DNA from: Crocinitomicaceae bacterium
GTDB taxonomy: Bacteria; Bacteroidota; Bacteroidia; Flavobacteriales_D; Sanyastnellaceae
Length of the DNA stretch: 7,371 nt
Assembly (NCBI GenBank): GCA_020848015.1
Contig: JADLBA010000045.1
Location: 1-7,371 of the forward strand
Direction: 5' to 3'
Each line of letters opens with the position of its first letter. The stretch's first letter is position 1. A model generated the notes under the pieces. That model had not been told where the DNA came from, did no database searches, and worked only from the letters and a program-made list of their open reading frames with translations. Of this stretch, positions 1 to 6,001 are shown piece by piece. A program made the position numbers and the translations under genes.

Positions 1-248
1 GCTGAAAGTAATTGTTGCGTAACCCCGTTATGGGAAGGATATGTCTTAATGGTAAATTCTATATGTCCATCTTCCGGCAATGACGTAAAGGTAAATGGCC
101 TTAACTCTTGCTCCCAACCTTGTTTATTAATAGATACATCAACCGCCTGCCCGGCAGTAAAATATAATTTTGCAGGTTTTTCTGCAACTATTCGCAAAAC
201 ATCGTGTGTGAGATGTTCGGTTGATATTATTTTGACTGTTTCTGCCAT
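1..248 (-). CDS. Flavodoxin/ferredoxin reductase-like FAD-binding oxidoreductase (3' part cut by window edge)
   Basis: The minus strand is open from an ATG at 248-246 to the left edge, giving 82 residues with no stop. The product would move electrons between NAD(P)H and a flavodoxin, ferredoxin or similar carrier in the cytoplasm. Seen: a beta-rich start, then R50-P-F-T-F-T-S (residues 50-56), the RxF[T/S] signature that holds FAD in the ferredoxin-NADP reductase fold. This is followed by a strand and a turn ending N74-G-V-T (74-77), at the usual position of the pyrophosphate-binding loop. The NAD(P)-binding half lies outside the window, so cofactor choice and any fused domain cannot be judged. 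The start lies 4 bases after the stop of the 64-residue gene upstream, which points to co-transcription. The family call is firm; the exact electron partner is unknown. Confidence 0.85.
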   Translation of the reverse strand, partial: MAETVKIISTEHLTHDVLRIVAEKPAKLYFTAGQAVDVSINKQGWEQELRPFTFTSLPEDGHIEFTIKTYPSHNGVTQQLLS

Positions 249-252
249 TGTA

Positions 253-447
253 TTAATCTGTTTTGGTTATCAGAAATAATTCCTCTCTTATGGTGCCTTC
301 TTTCAACTTCCCCGAAAAGTGACCTGTAAAAATTTTACCATTTGTAGTGTTGATACATCCCGAAGGTACGTACAAATGCTCTGCTTCAAATACAACGGAT
401 AGGTTAATATGTTGCAAAATTTCTTTCATTACCTTTAGCATTTGCAT
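253..447 (-). CDS. Small conserved-looking protein of unknown function, 64 aa
   Basis: I do not recognise this protein. It is soluble, with no signal peptide or membrane segment. An N-terminal helix (roughly residues 1-12, MQMLKVMKEILQ) is followed by what look like beta strands and a turn containing SGCINTTNGK, then a short C-terminal strand. The single cysteine is at about residue 31. Support for its being real is positional: same strand as the oxidoreductase, stop only 4 bases before that gene's ATG, and 40 bases after the stop of the next small gene upstream. A second ATG at residue 8 (MKEILQ...) is an equally possible start. It could be a small partner or regulator of the reductase, but nothing in the sequence proves this. 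Confidence 0.55.
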   Translation of the reverse strand: MQMLKVMKEILQHINLSVVFEAEHLYVPSGCINTTNGKIFTGHFSGKLKEGTIREELFLITKTD

Positions 448-487
448 TGTATTCCTCTACTGGCCGGGGTTCACATTATTACTGTAC

Positions 488-685
488 CTATCTATTGATT
501 TTAGACAAGGTAATATCGTGTTTGCCAATAATATCAGCAACGCAAACCTTTCCTTCGATTGGTACAAATTGATGCTCACAATTTGAGAACACCCTAAGAA
601 CCTTCTCTGCCCGCATTTCTTTGTGGCCATATTTACGCTCCCCATCTTTTCCCTTATCATAAGGATAAAGTTCCGATGATTTCAT
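488..685 (-). CDS. Small charged protein of unknown function, 65 aa
   Basis: Not recognised. The N-terminal third is very polar (many K, E, R, Y, for example KGKDGERKYGHKEMRAEK around residues 11-28). The rest is a compact alternation of hydrophobic and charged residues with cysteines near 36 and 48. There is no signal peptide or membrane segment. It heads the leftward cluster: its stop lies 40 bases before the 64-residue gene, and its ATG (685-683) lies just after a possible -7 element (TGTATTTG on the minus strand, 700-693, seven of eight matches to TAnnTTTG, no clear -33). An overlapping frame at 457-660 on the same strand is less protein-like. Reality of this gene is likely but not certain. 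Confidence 0.5.
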   Translation of the reverse strand: MKSSELYPYDKGKDGERKYGHKEMRAEKVLRVFSNCEHQFVPIEGKVCVADIIGKHDITLSKINR

Positions 686-840
686 GAGCGCACAAATACA
701 TTACAATCGAATGGTAAAATTGTTTGAAGGCTGTTGGTAAATGAATAAACCGTGGAGAACAAACACCGGAGTAATTGAAGTCAGGCTATTAGGTAAGATA
801 AAGTTTCTTAAATAGAGTTATTATTCTTGCTAATGGGAAG

Positions 841-869
841 TTGAGTTATTGGGCTATTGTTTAACTTTA
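841..869 (+). promoter_or_regulatory. Candidate Bacteroidota-type promoter for the glycosylase/DUF488 pair
   Basis: TTG at 841-843, an 18-base spacer, and TAACTTTA at 862-869 match the Bacteroidota sigma pattern TTG-N(18-19)-TAnnTTTG with one mismatch in the -7 element. Transcription would begin near 875, leaving a leader of about 15 bases before the ATG at 891. This placement argues against the TTG at 849, which would lie inside the promoter. The match was found by eye; in AT-rich DNA such matches can arise by chance. Confidence 0.4.
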
Positions 870-890
870 GCAGCAAGAACCAATGATAGA

Positions 891-1649
891 ATGGTTACAG
901 GTCAAACTCAATCGAGAAAGGCTTTGCACAACAAAACTGACACAGCAGTTGAGCAGTTCGACAAATTATCCTTTGCTGAAAAGGTCATTGACTTTAATAA
1001 AAGTATTGCATTTTATCTCAGCCTTCCAGACACATTCAAGGTGTTAAACCCATTTATTGAAAATCCGGAAACCATTGAAGTAATGGAACTTTTTTATCAT
1101 AAATTTTATCAAGACTTTAATGAGAGAAAATTTATTATCGGCATAAATCCTAGCAGACATGGGGCTGGTATTTCAGGGGTTCCATTTACCGATACAAAAC
1201 GATTAGAAAGCCATTGTGGTATTAAAATGCAATCTGCCCATACCCACGAAGTCTCCTCCGTATTTATGTATGATATGATTAGTGAATTCGGCGGAACCGC
1301 TGAGTTTTTCAATACATTTTATATTAACTCTCCCTTCCCTTTGGCTATTGTACGAAGAAATAAATCCGGCAATTGGGTTAATGCCAATTACTACGATACG
1401 CCCATCCTTTTCAAAATGTTGAAAAATTTTATGATTGAAACCCTGAAAAAACACATAAGTATTGGATTGAACACGGACGAGGCCTTTGTGCTCGGCAATA
1501 AAAATGCTGTGTTTATTGAAAAATTGAATAAGGAAGCAAAATTGTTTAATAAATTGACCGTTTTGGAACACCCACGTTTTATTCAACAATACCGGTCAAA
1601 AGAAAAACAATGGTACATCGAAAAGTATATTAAATCATTAAATGGATGA
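891..1649 (+). CDS. SMUG2-like uracil-DNA glycosylase (DUF4918 family), 252 aa
   Basis: Predicted base-excision repair enzyme of the uracil-DNA glycosylase superfamily, removing uracil or related deaminated bases from DNA in the cytoplasm. From the ATG at 891, residues 84-91 read GINPSRHG, the counterpart of motif I (GMNPGP...) of SMUG1, with N86 as the likely catalytic Asn. It continues G-V-P-F at 96-99, the wall of the base pocket. N146-S-P-F-P and L201-G-N-K lie in the core, and E226-HPRFIQQYR at 226-235 is the motif II loop (H-P-[S/R]) that enters the minor groove. Length fits the family (about 230-250). The frame opens further upstream to a TTG at 849, but that codon sits inside a candidate promoter and the family usually starts near FAEKVIDFNKS, so ATG 891 was chosen. 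The stop overlaps the start of the next gene by 8 bases. The gene is AT-rich compared with the helicase downstream. Family call strong; substrate range unknown. Confidence 0.85.
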   Translation: MVTGQTQSRKALHNKTDTAVEQFDKLSFAEKVIDFNKSIAFYLSLPDTFKVLNPFIENPETIEVMELFYHKFYQDFNERKFIIGINPSRHGAGISGVPFTDTKRLESHCGIKMQSAHTHEVSSVFMYDMISEFGGTAEFFNTFYINSPFPLAIVRRNKSGNWVNANYYDTPILFKMLKNFMIETLKKHISIGLNTDEAFVLGNKNAVFIEKLNKEAKLFNKLTVLEHPRFIQQYRSKEKQWYIEKYIKSLNG

Positions 1650-2424
1650 AGTGGTTAAAAAAAAGAAGTATATTATTTATACCATTGGGCATTCTACACG
1701 TTCGATCGCAGATTTTCTGAAGATGCTGGCCGCTTTTAATATCAAGGTATTAGTGGATATTCGCAGTTTGCCCGGTTCACGAAAGTTCCCTCAATTTAAC
1801 AGGGAGGAGTTGGAGAATTCTTTGAAGGAGAGAAATATTAATTATATTTATTTAGCTGATCTCGGTGGACGGAGAAAAGTTGATAAACATTCCAAGAATA
1901 ACCGTTGGCGCAATGATTCATTTAAAGGATATGCGGATTATATGGAAACTCAGGGTTTTAAAAATGGAATCAAAGAATTAAAAGATATTGCACTCCGGAA
2001 TACTACTGCCTTTATGTGTGCTGAGGCTGTTTGGTGGCGGTGTCACCGTTCTATGGTTTCCGATTTTTTGAAGGCTGGGGGGTGGACTGTTTTCCACATC
2101 ATGTCAGCCGATAAAGCGGAAGAACATCCCTATACCCAACCTGCAAGAATTATTGACGGCAAAGTCTGCTATTCGGACTTTGACCTATCTGATACTGATT
2201 GTAAGGAACAAGTAAAATCATTTAAATTTAAGGTGGGCGATAAGGTAAAATGGAATTCAGAAGCAGGAATAGTTTCGGGAACTATCATAAAAATTCATAC
2301 CGCTGATTTTGATAATAAAGGTTATACCCGGCATGCTTCCGAAAGGGAGCCACAATATGAAATCAAAAGTCTTATCACGAATCATATCGCAGTACACAAA
2401 GGTTCGGCACTTTCTAAACTATAA
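1642..2424 (+). CDS. DUF488 protein with C-terminal DUF2945 (HVA1 TUDOR-type) domain, 260 aa
   Basis: Two domains in one reading frame. Residues 10-180 are DUF488: T14-I-G-H-S at 14-18, D39-I-R-S-L-P-G-S-R at 39-47 followed by FPQF, L74-GGRR, and the hallmark C126-A-E...W-R-C134-H-R (126-136). These conserved C, E, H and R residues suggest an enzyme active or binding site, but no reaction is established that I can name. Residues 193-260 match DUF2945: FKVGDKVKWNSEAG, a GTIIKIHT strand, QYEIKS and the closing H252-KGSALSKL. This small SH3-like barrel is usually found as a stand-alone protein of about 70 residues. There is no signal peptide. The ATG lies within the last codons of the glycosylase gene (ATGGATGA overlap) with no Shine-Dalgarno, so translational coupling is likely. 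The shared operon suggests work on nucleic acid, which is inference. A run of ten A follows at the stop (2423-2432). Confidence 0.85.
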   Translation: MDEVVKKKKYIIYTIGHSTRSIADFLKMLAAFNIKVLVDIRSLPGSRKFPQFNREELENSLKERNINYIYLADLGGRRKVDKHSKNNRWRNDSFKGYADYMETQGFKNGIKELKDIALRNTTAFMCAEAVWWRCHRSMVSDFLKAGGWTVFHIMSADKAEEHPYTQPARIIDGKVCYSDFDLSDTDCKEQVKSFKFKVGDKVKWNSEAGIVSGTIIKIHTADFDNKGYTRHASEREPQYEIKSLITNHIAVHKGSALSKL

Positions 2425-2573
2425 AAAAAAAATTGAGACGTGTTGATAGAATTTCTCTCGAAAGAGGGCGATGGAGTAGATTTATTCGCTTTTTGAAAGT
2501 TCTTATGCGTTGAACCTTAGGTACAGGGCTTTGTCAAATTACTTTCTGACGACAGCTACAATGCGGACGGTGG

Positions 2574-2903
2574 TTACGCTTTTTTCACAAACTCTGATTT
2601 CAGTGCCATTGCCCCGAATCCGTCAATTTTACAGGAGATGTTGTGATCTTCGTCTGTCAGTCGGATATTTTTTACTTTAGTCCCTGCTTTTACTGGTTTA
2701 GGAGCGCCTTTCACAGGCAGGTCTTTTAGTACAATTACGGAATCACCATTATTTAGCTCATTGCCGTTGGCATCAAGAACCTTATTCTCGGTATTCGCTT
2801 CGGTTACTTCGATGGAAGGCTCCCATTCATAAAAACACTGTGTGCAAACCATCTTATTCTGGCTTGGGTAGCTCAGATCAGAACCACAACTGGGACAATG
2901 CAT
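2574..2903 (-). CDS. yjdM: YjdM/PhnA family zinc-ribbon protein, 109 aa
   Basis: Full-length match to the YjdM (formerly PhnA) family. Residues 1-28 form a zinc ribbon with C3-P-S-C6 and C20-T-Q-C23 as four metal ligands. Residues 42-109 are the PhnA domain: V42-LDANGNEL, GDSVIVLKDLPVKG, GTKVKNIRL and C91-KIDGFGAMALKSEFVKK, very close to the E. coli protein. The old name links it to alkylphosphonate use, but no phosphonate transport or lyase gene is visible here and in E. coli the gene is not part of the core phn functions. The molecular role is therefore unclear; nucleic-acid or protein binding through the ribbon is possible. It converges with the DUF488 gene (149 bases between the stops) and lies 128 bases downstream of the membrane-protein gene on the same strand. 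Confidence 0.93.
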   Translation of the reverse strand: MHCPSCGSDLSYPSQNKMVCTQCFYEWEPSIEVTEANTENKVLDANGNELNNGDSVIVLKDLPVKGAPKPVKAGTKVKNIRLTDEDHNISCKIDGFGAMALKSEFVKKA

Positions 2904-3013
2904 ACGATGATTTATTTTAATTGAAATGAAACTTTTTGAATTATAATTCTGAATAATGGTGCATTGGCAGGCAGTAACAGTTCAGCCACCATAACAGAAT
3001 GGATGTACTATGT

Positions 3014-3033
3014 TAAAAAATCAGTTCTGATTT
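3014..3033 (-). terminator. AT-rich hairpin with T run at the end of the membrane-protein gene
   Basis: Read on the minus strand, AAATCA and TGATTT pair around a GAAC loop (seven pairs if the GA-AC tips are closed as AAATCAG/CTGATTT), and the stem runs directly into T residues. The stem begins inside the gene's TAA stop codon (3034-3032). This has the form of a weak intrinsic terminator; the low GC content of the stem makes strong termination doubtful. Confidence 0.35.
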
Positions 3034-3490
3034 ACTCAGCTCTCATTTCAGCAGGGCGAATCTCATTGTGTTTGATATATCCTCCGAGATAACCTGCTCT
3101 TGCCGCAAGAGCAAATGCAGTGATACTCAGCGCAAGCAAAACAAACGAGAGTGGGCGTGCAATTTTCTTGTCTTTTTTATCTAAATAAAAAAGAACTGCC
3201 GCAGTAAGGCCTGTGGCAAAAAAGAAGGGCAGACAAGCTTCTGCGGCCTCCTCATGCTCATGAATAAGTTCATGACTGTAGCCCGGTTGATCTTCCAGTT
3301 TGTCCTCTGCGCTCTCGCCTGTATTATTCGTGATGATCGCCCCCAGTGTGGCTCCAATCAGAAGAATATAGGATGTCATGCGTGTAGTCTTGCTTTTTGC
3401 AATAATGCCAACAGCAAGCACAAATGCTCCGATAATGGAAGAAAATATCGGGAGATGATTAATAAGCAGGTGAAGATGTACCTTGTCCAT
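3032..3490 (-). CDS. Small four-helix membrane protein with histidines at helix ends (DUF2231-like), 152 aa
   Basis: Predicted inner-membrane protein. Four hydrophobic segments lie at about residues 8-32, 38-55, 85-103 and 113-135, with a soluble acidic loop between segments 2 and 3. Histidines cluster at the ends of segments: H5, H7 and H12 (HLHLLINHLPI), H73, H77 and H79 (HELIHEHEEAAE), and H141 after A132-GYLGGYIKHNEIR. Family members I recall have the same pattern (NHLPI, EHEEAA, GGxIxHxEI), which would suit heme or metal binding, but no ligand is proved. The start chosen is the ATG at 3490-3488 (MDKVHLHL), because segment 1 begins there and an AAAAGAAG stretch sits just before it. The longer version from 3529 adds 13 polar residues of poor likeness. 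The gene is divergent from the helicase, with 148 bases between the two starts. Confidence 0.75.
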   Translation of the reverse strand: MDKVHLHLLINHLPIFSSIIGAFVLAVGIIAKSKTTRMTSYILLIGATLGAIITNNTGESAEDKLEDQPGYSHELIHEHEEAAEACLPFFFATGLTAAVLFYLDKKDKKIARPLSFVLLALSITAFALAARAGYLGGYIKHNEIRPAEMRAE

Positions 3491-3628
3491 AACTTCTTTT
3501 TTGCAAGAATAGGAAATATTCCTTGTCACTGCATTTACTTATCGCTTATCAGACTGCAGAAAAGTTGCACTATCTGCATAAACCTATAGTTCAATCTTTC
3601 AGAAGTTATCTTTCCTTTGCTGGGTTAT

Positions 3629-3633
3629 GGAGG
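3629..3633 (+). promoter_or_regulatory. Shine-Dalgarno sequence deciding the helicase start
   Basis: GGAGG at 3629-3633 lies 5 bases before the ATG at 3639 and overlaps the earlier in-frame ATG at 3627. This is the only clear Shine-Dalgarno match before a gene in the window. Because Bacteroidota rely little on this signal, it favours the 3639 start without proving it. Confidence 0.45.
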
Positions 3634-3638
3634 AAAAA

Positions 3639-5093
3639 ATGAGTTCGCTTCTTAGCCAACAGCACTTTGAGAAACAACTGCACTACTATTTCTCATTCCC
3701 TCCTACCAAGGGGCAACAGCGGCTATTTCATGCATTTACTCGGTTCACCTTTTCTTCTAAACCGCGGTGTGCAATGATGGTGAAGGGATATGCCGGAACA
3801 GGTAAAACCACCTGTGTGAGCGCAATGGTAAAAGCCTTGCTGGAGGCTGGTTTTCATGTTGTTCTCCTTGCCCCAACAGGACGGGCGGCTAAGGTGTTGG
3901 GAAATTATTCTAAACATCCTGCCTGGACTATTCACAAGCAGATTTATTTGAGGCGAAGTGACAGGAGCGGGAACGCCTGGTTTGAGCTAAAGGAAAACAT
4001 AATGGTGAACACCGTCTTTTTTGTGGATGAAGCCTCCATGATAGGAACCGAACGCTTTATACGGCTGAACGACGATATTGCTACCGGCGACCTACTTGAA
4101 GACCTCATCACTCATATTTATTCAGGTGAAGGTTGCCGTATGGTTTTGATCGGAGACGGCGCTCAACTTCCACCGGTAGGCAGTGATCAAAGCCCCGCAT
4201 TAAAGACGGAATTTCTCCGTCGGGAATATTCGCTCAATATCGCCGAACTCGAACTGAACGAAGTAATACGCCAAAAGGAAGGCTCCGGAATACTGGAAAA
4301 TGCTACAATACTCAGAGAATTGATTCTCGAAGAAAAAAATACTTTTCCGGTTTTTAATATCTCGGAGTTTAGTGATATCAAGGCATTGCGGACTGATATG
4401 CAGCCTTTCGTAGAAGATGCTTTTTCGAAATACGGTGTGGACGACACAATTATAATTACCCGCTCTAACAAAAGAGCCAATATTTTTAATCAGCAGGTAC
4501 GCGCAAGAATCCTTGGACACGAAGAAGAGATTAACTCCTCCGATCGGATGATCGTTTTGAAAAATAATTATTTCTGGCTGGAAAGTCAGGCGGCATTTTC
4601 CGCAGGATTTATTGCTAACGGTGACACGATTCAAATCAAGCGTGTCCGGTCGTTTGAAGACAGGGGACCTTTCCGGTTTTGTAAAGCAGTGATACATTTG
4701 GTTGATTATCCTGACCTCCCTGAAATGGAGGTATTATTGCTGTGCAATTCTATTTGGGAAGAATCACCGGCTATGGGCTGGGAGAAAATAAGGGAGCTGG
4801 GAAATTTAATTGCTCAGGATTATCCTGACATTAAAAATCTCGGACAATTGCGAAAAAAAGTACAGGAAGACCCCTACTACAATGCACTTCAGGTAAAGTT
4901 TGCCTACGCGGTCACTTGTCATAAATCGCAAGGTGGCCAATGGCTCTGTGTATTTGTTGACCAGGGATATGTCACCGATGAAATGGCGGGAAAAGAACTG
5001 AACAGATGGATGTACACTGCCTTTACCCGAGCTCAAAAAGAACTTTTCCTGGTAGGTTTTGACGAACGGATGATCGGTGAAGAAAACGTATGA
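3639..5093 (+). CDS. Superfamily 1B DNA helicase, RecD2/Dda-like AAA-family ATPase, 484 aa
   Basis: ATP-driven 5'-3' DNA helicase of the RecD type, expected to act in repair or recombination in the cytoplasm. Counted from the ATG at 3627 (subtract 4 for the start used here): Q-motif region TKGQQRLFHAF around 27-37; Walker A G54-YAGTGKT at 54-61; motif Ia LLAPTGRAAKVL at 80-91; Walker B F131-FVDEAS with D134-E135; motif III G176-DGAQLPPVG; the EVIRQ motif ending R215-Q216; motif V YAVTCHKSQGGQW at 427-439; motif VI Y463-TAFTRAQK with the arginine finger R468. All ATPase and helicase motifs are intact. At under 500 residues it lacks the long N-terminal region of classical RecD2 and the RecBC context of RecD, so it is a compact stand-alone form common in Bacteroidota. 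The start at 3639 is preferred because GGAGG precedes it by 5 bases; 3627 is possible. It converges with the phosphodiesterase gene, with 20 bases between the stops. Confidence 0.92.
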   Translation: MSSLLSQQHFEKQLHYYFSFPPTKGQQRLFHAFTRFTFSSKPRCAMMVKGYAGTGKTTCVSAMVKALLEAGFHVVLLAPTGRAAKVLGNYSKHPAWTIHKQIYLRRSDRSGNAWFELKENIMVNTVFFVDEASMIGTERFIRLNDDIATGDLLEDLITHIYSGEGCRMVLIGDGAQLPPVGSDQSPALKTEFLRREYSLNIAELELNEVIRQKEGSGILENATILRELILEEKNTFPVFNISEFSDIKALRTDMQPFVEDAFSKYGVDDTIIITRSNKRANIFNQQVRARILGHEEEINSSDRMIVLKNNYFWLESQAAFSAGFIANGDTIQIKRVRSFEDRGPFRFCKAVIHLVDYPDLPEMEVLLLCNSIWEESPAMGWEKIRELGNLIAQDYPDIKNLGQLRKKVQEDPYYNALQVKFAYAVTCHKSQGGQWLCVFVDQGYVTDEMAGKELNRWMYTAFTRAQKELFLVGFDERMIGEENV

Positions 5094-5113
5094 AGTATTT
5101 GTTATAGGAAAAT

Positions 5114-5956
5114 TTAATCTGAACTATGGTGAAGATCGTTCGTGCGCAGTGCCAGGATCTGTTCGGGATAATCGGTAATTATATGCCTGATACCTGAATG
5201 AAAAAGTCGCAGTGCTTCTTCGGGGCTGTTTACCGTCCATGCGAGGAGTTCAATGCCTTGTTTCACCGACCATTCGATCAGTGAGTCATTGATGTATTTA
5301 TAATTCGGACTATAGGCAAAAGGACGGAATTTGAGATCGCACAATTGTGTTTCCGGAGATGCCGAAGGATGTTCAGACAGGAAAACTAATTTTATCTCAG
5401 GAGCCTGTCTGTATAGCTCATTCAGTATCAAAGTATCAAAACTTTGCAGCAGGCAGTTTTCTTCGATTGCTGCGGAGCGAATTTCACCGATCAATAATTG
5501 CGCATATTCTGCAGGATTCGGCTGGAAAATACCATATTCCTCTTTAACACTTTTGAGTTCAATATTCCAGCAGGGAAATTTCAATGATTTTTTTTTTGCA
5601 AAGTGTGCTACTTCTTTTATTGCATCATTCAAAAGCGGTTTGTGCGTTTCAATGCACTGTTGGTGGGGAAAACGCGGGTGGGGAAATGTTCCAAGCCTGA
5701 ATGCCTGCGCCTCTTTTGCCGTCATTCGGTAAATGTTGTGCAAACGTTCTTCATCCGGACTGATACGTTTTCTATCGGGGGTTGCACAAATCTCGTGGTG
5801 CATGAATGGCTCGTGTGAGACAAGAACACGATGATCTCCGGTGCAGACTACATCCAACTCTAAATAATCTACACCGAGTGAAGTTGCATAGAGAAATCCT
5901 TCGATAGAATTTTCAGGGTGTGTTCCTCTGCAGCCCCGGTGGCCGTGTACGATCAT
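5114..5956 (-). CDS. Glycerophosphodiester phosphodiesterase (GDPD family), 280 aa
   Basis: Hydrolyses glycerophosphodiesters from phospholipid turnover to sn-glycerol 3-phosphate and an alcohol. The TIM-barrel hallmarks are present: H4-G-H6-R7-G at the first strand, P14-E-N-S, E33-L-D35 on the second strand (metal ligands), and H48-E as general acid/base. Further marks are N131-I-E133-L-K on a later strand, QSFD at 171-174, W240-TVN and I260-TDYP near the end. The catalytic pair H6/H48 and ligands E33, D35 and E133 are all kept. No signal peptide is visible, so it should be cytoplasmic, unlike periplasmic GlpQ. The length is slightly above the 240-250 of UgpQ-type enzymes, and the extra residues lie between about 55 and 105. 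The start is the only ATG at the HGHRG strand. It follows the lipoprotein gene by 45 bases on the same strand and may be co-transcribed. A ten-A run on the coding strand encodes the lysines at 121-123. Confidence 0.94.
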   Translation of the reverse strand: MIVHGHRGCRGTHPENSIEGFLYATSLGVDYLELDVVCTGDHRVLVSHEPFMHHEICATPDRKRISPDEERLHNIYRMTAKEAQAFRLGTFPHPRFPHQQCIETHKPLLNDAIKEVAHFAKKKSLKFPCWNIELKSVKEEYGIFQPNPAEYAQLLIGEIRSAAIEENCLLQSFDTLILNELYRQAPEIKLVFLSEHPSASPETQLCDLKFRPFAYSPNYKYINDSLIEWSVKQGIELLAWTVNSPEEALRLFHSGIRHIITDYPEQILALRTNDLHHSSD

Positions 5957-6001
5957 GCCAAATAATATATTTGTACAAGGAACAAACTCATTTTTTCCTT
6001 C

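Noticed and set aside
49..279. Plus-strand frame of 76 residues
   Set aside because: It is antisense to the flavodoxin-reductase-like gene, which carries the RPFT FAD motif.
457..660. Minus-strand frame of 67 residues overlapping the 65-residue gene
   Set aside because: It is in another frame of the same strand, with a less protein-like composition and no fit to the operon spacing.
849..890. Longer start of the glycosylase at TTG 849
   Set aside because: It adds 14 residues with no family likeness, and the TTG lies within a candidate promoter (841-869).
1203..1589. Minus-strand frame of 128 residues
   Set aside because: It lies wholly inside the glycosylase gene on the opposite strand and has no recognisable domain.
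2455..2466. CTCT-CGAA-AGAG hairpin after the DUF488 gene
   Set aside because: The stem is only four base pairs and no T run follows, so it is too weak to call a terminator.
3491..3529. Upstream start of the membrane protein at 3529
   Set aside because: The extra residues are polar and unlike the family, while the ATG at 3490 begins right before the first membrane segment.
3254..3589. Plus-strand frame of 111 residues rich in Cys and His
   Set aside because: It is antisense to the membrane-protein gene; its composition follows from that gene's codons.
3607..3614. TATCTTTC as a -7 element for the helicase
   Set aside because: It matches seven of eight positions, but no TTG lies at the expected distance upstream, so it was not called.
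5331..5732. Plus-strand frame of 133 residues
   Set aside because: It is antisense to the phosphodiesterase gene, whose catalytic motifs are intact on the other strand.
5959..5986. Possible promoter before the phosphodiesterase (TTTG and TATTATTTG on the minus strand)
   Set aside because: The spacing is about 15 bases, the -7 element has three bases between TA and TTTG, and it would sit almost on the start codon.
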